Source: Belliella alkalica (GTDB taxonomy: Bacteria; Bacteroidota; Bacteroidia; Cytophagales; Cyclobacteriaceae). Taken from it: a stretch of DNA of 64,000 bases. Of the stretch, positions 34,247-43,861 are shown in pieces. The stretch is from NCBI RefSeq assembly GCF_022549785.1, contig NZ_JAKZGO010000014.1, forward strand, positions 1-64,000, read 5' to 3'. The position numbers and the translations under genes are program-made. The notes beneath the pieces were generated by a model. The model had not been told where the DNA came from, ran no database searches, and saw only the letters and a program-made list of their open reading frames with translations. How positions within the stretch are numbered: position 1 is the first letter of the stretch; each line of letters starts with the position of its first letter.

Positions 34247-35038
34247 ATGTCAACATATAAAGTACCAACCATGGCCGAGATGGCCGCATCTGGACAGAGT
34301 CCCGAAATCCTTTTTTGGGTAGGCTGTGCAGGTTCGTTTGATGATAGATACAAGGCCGTAACACAGGCTTTTGTCAAGATACTCAATAAAGTAGGAGTGA
34401 GCTTTGCCGTATTGGGTACAGAGGAAGCTTGTACCGGAGATCCTGCAAGAAGAGCAGGCAATGAATTCCTTTTCCAAATGCAGGCTGTTGCCAATATTCA
34501 GGTGATGAATGGCTACGAAGTCAAAAAGGTAGTCACAGCTTGCCCTCATTGCTTTAATACGATCAAAAATGAATACCCTGCATTGGGAGGAAATTATGAA
34601 GTGATTCATCACTCCCAATTTCTCCAACAACTCATCAATGAAGGCAAAGTAGCACTCCAAGGTGGTGGAGAATTCAAAGGAAAGAAAATCACCTTCCACG
34701 ATTCTTGTTACCTAGGTCGTGCAAATGATGTCTATGAAGCTCCGAGAGATGTGATCAAAGCCTTGGATGTGGAGTTGGTAGAGATGAAGCGTTGCAAAAC
34801 AAAAGGTCTTTGCTGCGGTGCAGGTGGCGCACAGATGTTCAAAGAGCCTGAAAATGGCAAAAAAGACATTAATGTAGAGCGGACGGAAGAGGCTTTGGCT
34901 ACAGGGGCATCTGCGATTGCAGTGGGTTGCCCGTTCTGCCTGACGATGATGACTGATGGGGTAAAAAATAAAGAGCGCGAGCATGATGTCCAAGTCTATG
35001 ATTTGGCTGAGATGATCGCCAAGGATATGGGCATTTGA
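34247..35038 (+). CDS. Cysteine-rich (CCG-domain) iron-sulfur protein, HdrB-like
   Basis: 263 residues with the two CCG-type cysteine clusters of HdrB/GlpC proteins: WVGCAGSFDDRY and ACPHCFNTIKNEYP in the first half, HDSCYLGRANDVYE and GLCCGAGGAQMF plus GCPFCLTMM in the second. Such proteins bind a non-cubane or [4Fe-4S] cluster and act in electron bifurcation or quinone-linked dehydrogenases. Paired with the upstream membrane iron-sulfur protein despite the 338-nt repeat spacer. Cytosolic. Confidence 0.88.
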   Translation: MSTYKVPTMAEMAASGQSPEILFWVGCAGSFDDRYKAVTQAFVKILNKVGVSFAVLGTEEACTGDPARRAGNEFLFQMQAVANIQVMNGYEVKKVVTACPHCFNTIKNEYPALGGNYEVIHHSQFLQQLINEGKVALQGGGEFKGKKITFHDSCYLGRANDVYEAPRDVIKALDVELVEMKRCKTKGLCCGAGGAQMFKEPENGKKDINVERTEEALATGASAIAVGCPFCLTMMTDGVKNKEREHDVQVYDLAEMIAKDMGI

Positions 35039-35064
35039 TTTGAGCGTATTTGGATTGGATGTTC

Positions 35065-35104
35065 AGACCTGCCAGGTTTTTAAAACCTGCCAGGTCTTTT
35101 TATT
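35065..35104 (+). terminator. Palindromic terminator after the HdrB-like gene
   Basis: AGACCTGcCAGGTTTT and AAAACCTGcCAGGTCT form a near-perfect stem, then a T run. The ACCTG-CAGGT palindromic unit recurs in Bacteroidota intergenic DNA. Confidence 0.8.
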
Positions 35105-35180
35105 TTTCATAAAAAAAAGATGATCAAAAGGTGTCTTTACACTATCCCTTCGGTAGAAAATCAGCGTTTGATTCCTCAAG

Positions 35181-35299
35181 TTGCCCTGACTTTGTTACAA
35201 GAATCTATGAAATTTGCCTTGACTTTGTGACAAATAATGTAAAAATTACCCTGACTTTGTTACAATAAATTGAAAAAAAATGCCCTTACTTTGTTATAA
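35181..35299. repeat. Four tandem repeats (about 33 bp) upstream of ATPase 2
   Basis: Copies of a 20-bp core, consensus TTGCCCTGACTTTGTTACAA, at 35181-35200, 35214-35233, 35246-35265 and 35280-35299; starts are spaced 33, 32 and 34 bp. Spacer sequences are AT-rich and unrelated. The last copy ends 12 nt before the ATPase ATG, and its CTTACTTTG resembles a -7 promoter box. Confidence 0.82.
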
Positions 35300-35311
35300 A
35301 TATGGAGAAAT

Positions 35312-36667
35312 ATGGGTTTTAAAAGACATGTTTTCAGTCATTTAAAAAGCTGGAAAGAGAATATAGATAGAAAGCCATTAATAATAGGAGGTGCCAGACA
35401 AGTGGGGAAGACCACTTTAATCAAGCAGTTTTCAGAATTGTTTCCATTTTTTATTTCATTGAATTTGGAAAAGGAATCATCAAAATCTTTTTTTGATGAT
35501 TTTGATGATGTCCAAAGCATTGTGGAAGCAATTTTCTTGACAAACAATTTAAAGATTGAGCATTTAGGAGAAACGCTACTTTTTTTAGATGAAATTCAAG
35601 AGTCGCCAAAAGCGATTAGGTTGCTTAGGTATTTTTATGAGGAAATGCCAAAACTCTATGTGGTTGCTGCAGGTTCTTTATTGGAGTTTGCTATGAAAGA
35701 AGTTTCAAGCTTTCCTGTTGGCAGAGTTCAATTCCTGTATCTTCATCCGATGAATTTCCCTGAATACCTTGAAGCCATTGGCCAAAACACCTTAGTGGAT
35801 CAACTGAATCTGTTCCCCATTAGGCCAGCTGCAAACAAGGTTTTGATGGACCTGTTTCACAGGTTTGCGATAATTGGGGGTATGCCGGAAATAATCAAGA
35901 CAGATATTGAGAAAAAAAACCTTGCGGATCTTACGGCAACCTATGAAAGCATTTGGGGTACATATAAATACGATGTTGAAAAATATACTTCGAATGAAAC
36001 GGAGCGAAAGATTATTAAACACATTATGAATGCAGCACCATTGGAGCTAGATAAAAGAGTCAAGTTCCAAGGTTTTGGCAATTCGAATTATAAATCAAGG
36101 GAAGTTGGAGAGTGCTTTAGGATTTTGGATGATGCAAGGGTTATCAAACTGATTTACCCTACGACAGATTTGAAACCACCTGTTCAATACGACTTAAAAA
36201 AATCCCCTAGATTGCAATTTTTGGATTATGGCTTGGTAAATTATTCTTTAGGAATTCAAGGGCAGTTGTTGAAAATGGAAGATTTGAGTCCTGCATTCAA
36301 AGGTGCATTGATCCCACATTTGGTAATACAAGAATTGCTGTCAGTCCAAAATATTAGAGACCAAAAGCCAAGTTTTTGGGTAAGGGAGAAAAAGCAGTCG
36401 ACTGCCGAAGTTGACTTGGTCTATGTTTTTGAGGATAAGTTGATTCCAGTTGAAATCAAGTCTGGCCCGACAGGTTCGTTGAGGTCATTGCATCAATTTA
36501 TCGATGCTGCTGACCATCATTTTGCCATCAGGGTTTATGGTGGAAAATTATTGAAAGAAGAGGCAGTTACGCCAAGTGGAAAGCCATACATACTGCTGAA
36601 CCTTCCGTATTACTTAGGATCAAAAATTGGAGTTTACGCTCAGATGTTCGTGGAGGATCAAATTTAA
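35312..36667 (+). CDS. AAA ATPase with DUF4143 / nuclease-like C-terminus (second)
   Basis: 451 residues. Walker A GGARQVGKT (26-34), Walker B LLFLDEIQ (about 90), VVAAGSLLEF and RVQFLYLHPMNFPEYL as in the AAA_14 family. The C-terminal DUF4143 domain ends in AEVDLVYVFEDKLIPVEIKSG, a clear D...ExK PD-(D/E)XK-like core. It is only distantly related to the ATPase at 7227 yet also sits behind a tandem-repeat array. Role unknown; not an obvious member of any operon. Confidence 0.88.
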   Translation: MGFKRHVFSHLKSWKENIDRKPLIIGGARQVGKTTLIKQFSELFPFFISLNLEKESSKSFFDDFDDVQSIVEAIFLTNNLKIEHLGETLLFLDEIQESPKAIRLLRYFYEEMPKLYVVAAGSLLEFAMKEVSSFPVGRVQFLYLHPMNFPEYLEAIGQNTLVDQLNLFPIRPAANKVLMDLFHRFAIIGGMPEIIKTDIEKKNLADLTATYESIWGTYKYDVEKYTSNETERKIIKHIMNAAPLELDKRVKFQGFGNSNYKSREVGECFRILDDARVIKLIYPTTDLKPPVQYDLKKSPRLQFLDYGLVNYSLGIQGQLLKMEDLSPAFKGALIPHLVIQELLSVQNIRDQKPSFWVREKKQSTAEVDLVYVFEDKLIPVEIKSGPTGSLRSLHQFIDAADHHFAIRVYGGKLLKEEAVTPSGKPYILLNLPYYLGSKIGVYAQMFVEDQI

Positions 36668-36778
36668 ATATTACAGAAAGATATTTTTATATACCCAAAT
36701 ATTATATTTTTCCGTTAAGGAAAAGAACTAAAGTATGATGAAAGTCCTTATCCTTAGGAACAATAAAATCACATTGAG

Positions 36779-37270
36779 ATGTATCTAGAATTTGAAAATA
36801 TAGCGGCTCATTCACGAGTTTGGGTTTATCAATCTGATAGGAAATTTGATTCTGAAGAGCTGACCTGGATCAAATCACATTTGAAATCCTTCTGTGAGCA
36901 ATGGAATACCCATGGAGCTTTGATGCCTACTTCTTTTGAGATCAAATTTGATCAGGTTATCATCCTTTCTGTGGATGAAAGCAACTTGGGTGCCAGTGGT
37001 TGCTCGATTGATAGCTCGGTTCGTACGCTTAGGGATATTGAGCAAAAATTTGGTGTGAATTTGCTAGATCAAGGAAAAGTTGGTTTTCTGAACTCAGAGG
37101 ACAACTTGGCTATTAATTCCGTCTTTGGTATCAAAGAAAGTGTACAATCAGGTATCGTGAGGCCAGAAACGCGAATACTCAATCCACTCGTTAGGGAAAA
37201 GGCAGATTTGGAGAATAATTGGCTAATTCCAGCTAAAGAGAGTTGGTTAAACAAATACTTTCAAAATTAA
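36779..37270 (+). CDS. Conserved protein, often mislabelled 'ABC transporter ATPase'
   Basis: 163 residues, cytosolic. No Walker A or B motif can be seen, so the ABC-ATPase name used in databases for such proteins is not supported here. Recognisable family blocks: SRVWVYQSDRKF, ALMPTSFEIKFDQVIIL and GCSIDSSVRTLRDIEQKFGVN. Single gene upstream of the PorE-like lipoprotein (56 nt). Function unknown. Confidence 0.75.
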   Translation: MYLEFENIAAHSRVWVYQSDRKFDSEELTWIKSHLKSFCEQWNTHGALMPTSFEIKFDQVIILSVDESNLGASGCSIDSSVRTLRDIEQKFGVNLLDQGKVGFLNSEDNLAINSVFGIKESVQSGIVRPETRILNPLVREKADLENNWLIPAKESWLNKYFQN

Positions 37271-37326
37271 TTATTATAATTATCCTATATTTAAGATTCA
37301 AGACCTAATTCGACTAATAATAGCAA

Positions 37327-39249
37327 ATGAAGCGAAGTTTCATATTTATCATTTTTATTGGACTACTCGGCGTTTCTTGTACGAGTTTATTCAAAAAGGG
37401 CCAAAAGCAGTTCTCTTCTGGTGAATATCAATACGCTATCAGTACTTTTTCTAAAGTTTTGGAAAAAGATCCAGATAACAAAGAGGCGAATTTTTATGTG
37501 GCCGAAAGCTATAGACTTTCCAACAGAATAGAGAAGTCCTCAGCATATTATGAGAAATTGGTTGAAGAAGATGGGACTTTTGAGAATTATTACCGCCTTG
37601 GACAAAGCTACAGGAATCAAGGAAGGTCAGATGAAGCACTTGAGGCATTCAAGCAAGCCAAAGGGCTTACATTGGAAGATGGGAATTTGAATGAATTGGA
37701 TAGGGAAATTTCAAACCTTCAGAAAATCGATCAAATAGAAGATTATTGGCCTTACATTGAATTGGAAAATTTCACCTTGCTGAATACACCGGGGCCTGAT
37801 TATGCTCCGATTGTCAATGAAGGTTTTTTCTATTTTACCAGTTCCCGGCAAGCTACAGGGATATATTCAGCTACTGGAGTGCCTTACACGAAGCTTTTCA
37901 GAACAAGAGCCGACGGGATCAAAGTGGATGTGCAGAATATTCAAGCATTGCCAGAATTCAAAAATGAGGAAGGTTTGAACCAAGGTTCGATAGCGATAAG
38001 TCCTGATGGGAACACAATAATCTATGCAAGGGGAAATTCTACTTCAAGTAAAGACCTTCCTGATGTTCATTTATTTGCTTCCTATTTTAGGGGAGGTGGG
38101 TTCACGCAACCTATTTGGATGCCTTTGAATGAAGATGAATTTTGGTGGAATAGTACGCCTGCCTTTAGCCCAGATGGATCAGAGCTTTATTTTGCTTCCA
38201 ACAGGCCTGGAGGGTATGGAGGAATCGATCTTTATAAAGCTACAAAACTTGCTAACGGAGATTTTGGAAATCCTGTCAATCTGGGTCCCCAAATCAATAC
38301 ATCAGGCAATGAAATGTTCCCTCGAATGATGTCAGATGGTAAATTTTTCTTTGCTTCCGATGGTCATCCTGGGTTTGGTAAGCTCGATTTGTTTGTAGCC
38401 GAACCATCAGAAGATGGCTTGGTTATCAAAAATCTTGGGCCAAAAATCAATTCAGTAGCCGATGATTTTGGGATTTATTTTACAAGATATCCACAAGATG
38501 GTTTCATCACTTCCAACAGGGAAGGCGGACAAGGTGATGATGATATTTATTATTTTGAGGATAAAACTCCAAAGCCAAAAGTTGTCAATGTATTCCTAAA
38601 TGTGACCACCAAAGAGAAGAAAGACGATGGCACCGAGGAGATTTTGCCACAGACAAGGGTTGCATTATATGACTCTGCCAATAAAATGACTGGAGGAGAC
38701 TTTACAAACCAAAATGGGCGTGTGAGATTTACTTTAGCTCCAGACCAAAATTTCTCTATGATAGCTTCCAAAAGCGGATATTTCTCTAAAAGTATCACCT
38801 ATGATACGAGAGGGAAAACGCCAAGGCAAGAAGATTTGATTCAAGAAGTCACAAATATTACTTTGGATACCACAATCGTGTTGGATGCATTGATTTTGGA
38901 AAAATCCATTGTCTTGGATAACATCTACTATGACCTGGACAAGGCTGATATCAGGCCGGATGCAGCGGAGGAGTTGGATAAATTGGTGACAATTTTGAAA
39001 GACAACCCTACCATCTCAATAGAACTGAGTTCACATACGGATGCACGTGCTACAGATGCCTACAACGATGCGCTTTCACAAAGAAGAGCTGAATCTGCGG
39101 TAGCTTATATCGTGTCCAAAGGCATAGATGCTGAGAGATTGGTGGCCAAAGGATATGGTAAGCGTCAGTTGATCATAACAAATGCAACGACAGAAGAAGA
39201 GCACCAAGTCAACAGAAGGACTGAGTTTAAGGTTATTGAGATAAAGTGA
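37327..39249 (+). CDS. PorE-like OmpA-family lipoprotein
   Basis: 640 residues. Lipoprotein signal with LLGVSC (cysteine at 18), TPR repeats (about 20-135), a WD40-like PD40 propeller (about 150-405; ISPDGNTIIYA, FSPDGSELYFASNRPGGYGG, FASDGHPGFGKLDLF), a carboxypeptidase regulatory-like domain (about 420-500), and an OmpA peptidoglycan-binding domain (YYDLDKADIRPDA ... SSHTDARATDAYN ... SQRRAESAVAYI). This is the domain order of PorE of the type IX secretion system. It likely sits at the inner face of the outer membrane, anchored to peptidoglycan. Several paralogues per genome are usual, so a direct role is not certain. Confidence 0.85.
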   Translation: MKRSFIFIIFIGLLGVSCTSLFKKGQKQFSSGEYQYAISTFSKVLEKDPDNKEANFYVAESYRLSNRIEKSSAYYEKLVEEDGTFENYYRLGQSYRNQGRSDEALEAFKQAKGLTLEDGNLNELDREISNLQKIDQIEDYWPYIELENFTLLNTPGPDYAPIVNEGFFYFTSSRQATGIYSATGVPYTKLFRTRADGIKVDVQNIQALPEFKNEEGLNQGSIAISPDGNTIIYARGNSTSSKDLPDVHLFASYFRGGGFTQPIWMPLNEDEFWWNSTPAFSPDGSELYFASNRPGGYGGIDLYKATKLANGDFGNPVNLGPQINTSGNEMFPRMMSDGKFFFASDGHPGFGKLDLFVAEPSEDGLVIKNLGPKINSVADDFGIYFTRYPQDGFITSNREGGQGDDDIYYFEDKTPKPKVVNVFLNVTTKEKKDDGTEEILPQTRVALYDSANKMTGGDFTNQNGRVRFTLAPDQNFSMIASKSGYFSKSITYDTRGKTPRQEDLIQEVTNITLDTTIVLDALILEKSIVLDNIYYDLDKADIRPDAAEELDKLVTILKDNPTISIELSSHTDARATDAYNDALSQRRAESAVAYIVSKGIDAERLVAKGYGKRQLIITNATTEEEHQVNRRTEFKVIEIK

Positions 39250-39289
39250 TCTAACTCTTTTGAATTTTCAGGGTCAATTATTTAACCCA

Positions 39290-39334
39290 AAGTCCGATAT
39301 TAATTGATATACAATTGATATCGGACTTTTTTTT
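39290..39334 (+). terminator. Terminator after the PorE-like gene
   Basis: AAGTCCGATAT and ATATCGGACTT with an ATAT-containing loop, followed by a run of T. Confidence 0.85.
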
Positions 39335-39498
39335 GTCAATATAAAACCAAAAAAATTGGCTATTTGCCAAATAGATGTGATTTTCATAGATATTCCAAAA
39401 CCTTCCAACTTTCCAACCTTTCAAACTTTTAATTCAATTTTAAAAGCGAACTCCCCATCCGTAATTTTCTAATTTTAAAATCTGCAATTTTCTAATTC

Positions 39499-40122
39499 CT
39501 AATTTTCAGCTTTCTTCCACACAAATACTCCCATAGCTCTTTGGTCATGAACCAACACACTTTTAGGGGCTTCAAGGTTCGTTAGGCCATATTTTAACTG
39601 AATTTTTTCCATCAACTCCTTAGTTAGTATAAACCGCTCACTTCCATCAGGAAGAGCGTACACTCCATCACCTAGATTTGGAGATATATCCTGAATTCCT
39701 CCAAACCCTGTTGTCATTCTCAAGAAAAATATCCCGCCGACTTTCAGCACTTTCATCATTTCATCCATCATCTTGAAGAAATGAGCTTCATCATTGGCGA
39801 AATGTAATACTGCTGAACTGATAATTGCATCAAATGCCTCCTTATGGAAAGGCATGTCTTGTACAGTAGCTGTCTGGAATCTGAAAACATCGTAGTCCGG
39901 CTGAATCGTCTGTGCATAAATCCTTGCCATTTGCACAGCAATGGGATTGGCATCTACTCCAAAAATTTGGTAGCCTTGGTTCAAAAAATAAATGCAGTTT
40001 CTGCCTTCTCCACATCCTGCGTCAAGGATTTTCATCTCTTTGGTAAATCTTCCTTTGAGGATTTGGTCCAACAAATAAATGTCAATATTTCCCAAAAGTT
40101 GATTCAGCTTATTGATTTCCAT
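39499..40122 (-). CDS. Class I SAM-dependent methyltransferase
   Basis: 207 residues. SAM-binding motif I LDAGCGEGRNCIYFL, acidic motif II end FGVDANP, motif IV DAIISSAVLHFA and KVGGIFFLR. A UbiE/tellurite-like methyltransferase fold; the substrate cannot be told. Its ATG overlaps the end of the patatin gene by 14 nt, so they are co-transcribed. Confidence 0.83.
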   Translation of the reverse strand: MEINKLNQLLGNIDIYLLDQILKGRFTKEMKILDAGCGEGRNCIYFLNQGYQIFGVDANPIAVQMARIYAQTIQPDYDVFRFQTATVQDMPFHKEAFDAIISSAVLHFANDEAHFFKMMDEMMKVLKVGGIFFLRMTTGFGGIQDISPNLGDGVYALPDGSERFILTKELMEKIQLKYGLTNLEAPKSVLVHDQRAMGVFVWKKAEN

Positions 40123-41020
40123 TTTCTAGTTTTTTAAGCGCATCGATAGTTTTGCTTTTGCCTATTTCGATCAATTCAGAAGCTCTATGAAACTCAAGCG
40201 TCTTAGCCTGAATTCTAGAAACTTCAATCAAAACATCGATCTTGTTTTGATTGATCGTGATGGAAGAAAGTTTGTCTTGAAGCAAATCAAAGGAAAAATT
40301 CATCAATTCCAAGGAACTCATTCCTTTGTATTTCTCCTGTTTTTCTTCCGAATCAAAATATTTGGAGAATTTTGAGCGATACTCGATGACCCATTGCGGA
40401 ATTTTGATTCTGCTTTCAGATTCTTTTTTGAAGTTTATTTCCGGTACAGGAGTTACAAGTTTGTCTTTAGAAGCATTTAAGTCTACTGCAATTACCAAAT
40501 CTCCCCTTTTTCTTTTTGGCAGTAAGCTTAAAGGGATAGGGTTGATGATTCCACCGTCCACAAATTCCTTCCCATTAATCTTGGCAGGAGTAAGGACAGT
40601 TGGGATCGAAACCGATGCCCTGATGGCATCAAAAAGAGAACCTTTGTCAAATATTTTTTCCTTTCCAAGCGGGATTTCTACAGCATTGCAAATAAATGGA
40701 ACTTGAAGTTCCTCGATTTGGCAATCGGGGATAAACTTTTTGATTTCATTGAATACTTTGTCTCCTTTTATAAACCCTTTGCTTGACAAAGTGAAATCCA
40801 TCAAAGAAAACACATCAATCTTGTCAAGGTTGCAAATCCAGTCCTTGAAAACCGGCAGGTGTCCTGCAGCATGGATTCCCCCGATCAATGCGCCAGCAGA
40901 TGATCCAGCAATTGAGACGATTTCATAACCAGCCTCTTCTACAGCCTCGATTACGCCAATGTGTGCCATCCCTCTAGCTCCACCACTCGAAAGAACCAAT
41001 GATACTGTTTTTTTGCGCAT
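40109..41020 (-). CDS. Patatin-like phospholipase
   Basis: 303 residues from the ATG at 41020 (MRKKTVSLVLSSGG); the frame runs to 41068 with unlikely residues. Oxyanion-hole GGARGMAHIG, nucleophile in GSSAGALIGG and catalytic aspartate in FVDGGIINPIP: the Ser/Asp dyad of patatins (RssA/YchK-type). Cleaves acyl esters, probably phospholipids. First gene of the unit with the methyltransferase; divergent from the VOC gene. Confidence 0.88.
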   Translation of the reverse strand: MRKKTVSLVLSSGGARGMAHIGVIEAVEEAGYEIVSIAGSSAGALIGGIHAAGHLPVFKDWICNLDKIDVFSLMDFTLSSKGFIKGDKVFNEIKKFIPDCQIEELQVPFICNAVEIPLGKEKIFDKGSLFDAIRASVSIPTVLTPAKINGKEFVDGGIINPIPLSLLPKRKRGDLVIAVDLNASKDKLVTPVPEINFKKESESRIKIPQWVIEYRSKFSKYFDSEEKQEKYKGMSSLELMNFSFDLLQDKLSSITINQNKIDVLIEVSRIQAKTLEFHRASELIEIGKSKTIDALKKLENGNQ

Positions 41021-41083
41021 AATATAAAAGTGACATAAATTTTTATATTTGTAAATTAACTTCAACAAAAATAGTCAAATACC

Positions 41084-41506
41084 ATGAATCAATTTAAGCC
41101 TTTCCACCTTGCTTTTCCAATCAGAGATATTGAAGAAACGAGGGCGTTTTATGGAGAACTTCTTGGATGCGAGATTGGTAGGAGTACAGAAAAGTGGATA
41201 GATTTTAATTTTTTTGGTCATCAGCTTTCTGCACATGTCAAGCCAGATGAACTTGCTGCTGCCCATAAGAATGAAGTAGATGGCAAAAATGTCCCTGTTA
41301 GGCATTTTGGGGCGATTTTACCTTGGGAAGAGTGGCATGAGTTGGCAGATAAGCTCAAAGAGAATGGGACTGAATTTGTTATAGATCCTTATATTAGATT
41401 TCAAGGAGAAGTTGGTGAACAGGCTACCATGTTCTTTTTGGATCCTTCTGGAAACGCACTGGAGTTCAAGTCATTTCAAGATCCAAGTCAGATCTTCGCC
41501 AAATAA
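41084..41506 (+). CDS. VOC family (glyoxalase-like) protein
   Basis: 140 residues, two beta-alpha-beta-beta-beta modules: [21 protein letters not shown], with the predicted metal histidine in HLAF, and the matching C-terminal [18 protein letters not shown] with a glutamate ligand in LEFK. A metal-dependent dioxygenase, lyase or similar; substrate unknown. Followed after 10 nt by a small membrane protein. Confidence 0.85.
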   Translation: MNQFKPFHLAFPIRDIEETRAFYGELLGCEIGRSTEKWIDFNFFGHQLSAHVKPDELAAAHKNEVDGKNVPVRHFGAILPWEEWHELADKLKENGTEFVIDPYIRFQGEVGEQATMFFLDPSGNALEFKSFQDPSQIFAK

Positions 41507-41516
41507 AATATTTGCT

Positions 41517-41726
41517 ATGAAAAATTCAATCGTTATTTTCAGTGGTGTCTTATTGATCCTTTCTGCCATAATTATTAATAATTTCATGTCAGCCTCAAAA
41601 CCTCTTTTTGACATTGAAATGATCAAATTCTTCACCGGAATATGTTTCGGGTTAGGAGTGGGAATTTTGATCATTGCTATTTTTGGAAAAAAGAGAAAAA
41701 AACAGACACATAAAACTTTACAATGA
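41517..41726 (+). CDS. Small two-helix membrane protein
   Basis: 69 residues from the ATG at 41517 (MKNSIVIFSGVLLILSAIIINNFM). Two hydrophobic segments separated by a short loop and a basic C-terminus (KKRKKQTHK), which suggests both ends in the cytosol. Located 10 nt after the VOC gene. No family recognised. Confidence 0.6.
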   Translation: MKNSIVIFSGVLLILSAIIINNFMSASKPLFDIEMIKFFTGICFGLGVGILIIAIFGKKRKKQTHKTLQ

Positions 41727-41949
41727 TTTTTATTGAGCTTTTTTTAGAGTTTAAAAAAGATGTATTTATAGTTGAGAGGTAAAGTTTCAAATACCTCACC
41801 TTCTGAATTTATTTTTTGGATGGAGATGATGAAAAACCACTGATAGATTACAGTCACCATCTATATCTTATTTCATTTTTTTCAGGGGCAATTAGTTTTA
41901 ATTTTGAATCGGGTAACTTTATTTGATTCTTTTCGGTTATACCAAGACT

Positions 41950-42777
41950 ATGGCGAAACAAGAAATGTTGTATTACAAAACCTATAAGCACTCGAGTAGT
42001 GAGGAGTGGGTTGTATTTATACATGGAGCTGGCGGTTCTTCGTCCATCTGGTATAAGCAAATCCGTGAGTTCAAGGAGGATTTTAACTTGCTTTTGATTG
42101 ATCTGAGAGGGCATGGCCGATCAGCCAATTCAATCAAAAATCTTTGGAATGAAAAATACACATTTCCTAATGTGACGAAAGACATCATTGAAGTTTTGGA
42201 TCACTTGAAAATCCCGCCTGCACACATCATGGGGGTATCTCTCGGGACAATATTGGCAAGACAATTAGCGGAAATGGAACCGCAGCGAGTGAAATCAATG
42301 GTAATGGCAGGAGCTATTACAAGACTAAACTTTACTTCCCAAATATTGGTCTTTTTGGGAAATGCATTCAAAAGTGTATTGCCTTATATGTGGCTTTATA
42401 GCCTTTTTGCATTTATCATTATGCCAAGAGGACATCACGCCGAATCCAGAAACCTATTTATTAGGGAAGCGAAAAGACTATGTCAAAAGGAATTTATCCG
42501 TTGGTTCAAGCTTACCAAAGACATCAATCCCTTGTTGAGGTATTTCAAAGAAAAGGATCTTTCCATTCCTACTTTGTACATTATGGGAGAGGAAGATGTG
42601 ATGTTTTTGGAATCAGTCAAAAATATAGTGAAATCACATAAGCAATCTTTTCTCAAAGTAATTGATGCCTGTGGTCATGTTGTGAATGTAGAACAACCTG
42701 AAATCTTTAATAAACTTTCTTTAGAATGGCTCAAGAGCCAAAATAATCAACTTCAAAATTCCTTGGAGCAATCGTAA
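41950..42777 (+). CDS. Alpha/beta hydrolase
   Basis: 275 residues from the ATG at 41950; the frame starts at 41923. FIHGAGGSSSIW (oxyanion loop), nucleophile elbow GVSLGT, catalytic aspartate in GEEDVMF and histidine in CGHVVNVEQPE. Typical of the esterase/C-C hydrolase group. Its stop codon overlaps the start of the RND adaptor (TAATG), so it may belong to the efflux operon. Substrate unknown. Confidence 0.83.
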   Translation: MAKQEMLYYKTYKHSSSEEWVVFIHGAGGSSSIWYKQIREFKEDFNLLLIDLRGHGRSANSIKNLWNEKYTFPNVTKDIIEVLDHLKIPPAHIMGVSLGTILARQLAEMEPQRVKSMVMAGAITRLNFTSQILVFLGNAFKSVLPYMWLYSLFAFIIMPRGHHAESRNLFIREAKRLCQKEFIRWFKLTKDINPLLRYFKEKDLSIPTLYIMGEEDVMFLESVKNIVKSHKQSFLKVIDACGHVVNVEQPEIFNKLSLEWLKSQNNQLQNSLEQS

Positions 42778-43859
42778 TGAAAAAGCAAACCAAAACAATT
42801 TTAATCGTAGCCATATTAGTAGTGGTTGCAGTCATTTTTATCTACCCAAGACTTGATTTATTTGTTTCAAAAGAGGCTGAAACACCAAGCACTTCAGGAG
42901 CCCAAGCTCAATCGAACGAGATACCTGTAAATGTCATAGAAGTCAAGTCAGAAAGATTGGAAAACAATCTGAATATCACAGGGACTGTAATTCCAAACGA
43001 AGAGGTAAGCCTTCGATCTGAAATATCTGGCTTGGTAGAGAGAATTACTTTCAAAGAAGGTGAATTTGTCAAAAAGGGAACGCCACTTCTATATCTCAAT
43101 GATGATGAATTGGAAGCACAATACCAGAGATTGGATTATACCAAAAAATTATACGAGAGCCAAGAGAATCGTCAAAAGCAACTTTTGGAGCGAGAGGCAA
43201 TCAGTCAGGAAGAATACGATATATCTCTCAATCAATTTAACACAAATCTTTCCGATTTGAAATTGGTCGAAGCACAATTGAATAAGACAGTCATTAGAGC
43301 TCCTTTTGATGGGGTAGTTGGACTAAGGCAGATTTCGGAAGGTTCTGTAATCGGAACTGGGGATGTCATCGCCAATGTAGTGAATATTGATCCCATCAAA
43401 ATCGAATTTTCTATACCTGAAAGGTACGCGAATTCAGTAGAAATCGGCTCGAAGATTTCTTTCTCCAATGATGGTGGAGGAGAAAATGGAGTGGGTGTTG
43501 TATACGCATACGAGCCTACCATTGATGCTTCTACAAGAACTCTAAAACTTAGGGCTACCAGTCCAAACAAAGAAAGAAGATTCCTCCCAGGCATGTTTAT
43601 CAGGATAAAGTATACCTTAGGAATAGAAGAAAATGCGCTGATGGTTCCTTCTGAATCTGTAATTCCTGAACTAAATGGGTATAAAGTTTATGTTGTAAAT
43701 GAAAAAAATCAAGCAGAAGAAAGGGTAGTGCGAATCGGGACCCGTACAGAGAAAGAAGTCCAGATTTTGGAAGGTGTCGAAGTAGGTGATCTTGTATTGA
43801 CTACGGGAATTTTGCAAGTAAGGATAGGATCAGCATTGAAGCCTACCAAAATTAATTAA
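42777..43859 (+). CDS. RND efflux periplasmic adaptor (membrane fusion protein)
   Basis: 360 residues. N-terminal membrane anchor (ILIVAILVVVAVIFIYPRL), lipoyl-type half (EVSLRSEISGLVERITFKEGEFVKKGTPLLYL), a coiled-coil hairpin, and the second lipoyl half (TVIRAPFDGVVGLRQISEGSVI) with a beta-barrel domain. It links the inner-membrane pump to the outer channel. Second gene of the hydrolase-adaptor-pump-channel unit. Confidence 0.92.
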   Translation: MKKQTKTILIVAILVVVAVIFIYPRLDLFVSKEAETPSTSGAQAQSNEIPVNVIEVKSERLENNLNITGTVIPNEEVSLRSEISGLVERITFKEGEFVKKGTPLLYLNDDELEAQYQRLDYTKKLYESQENRQKQLLEREAISQEEYDISLNQFNTNLSDLKLVEAQLNKTVIRAPFDGVVGLRQISEGSVIGTGDVIANVVNIDPIKIEFSIPERYANSVEIGSKISFSNDGGGENGVGVVYAYEPTIDASTRTLKLRATSPNKERRFLPGMFIRIKYTLGIEENALMVPSESVIPELNGYKVYVVNEKNQAEERVVRIGTRTEKEVQILEGVEVGDLVLTTGILQVRIGSALKPTKIN

Positions 43860-43861
43860 GC

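Noticed and set aside
35181-35299. Possible CRISPR array with 20-bp repeats
   Set aside because: Spacers are 12-14 nt and AT-rich, far too short, and there are no cas genes.
36779-37270. ABC transporter ATPase
   Set aside because: No Walker A, Walker B or ABC signature.
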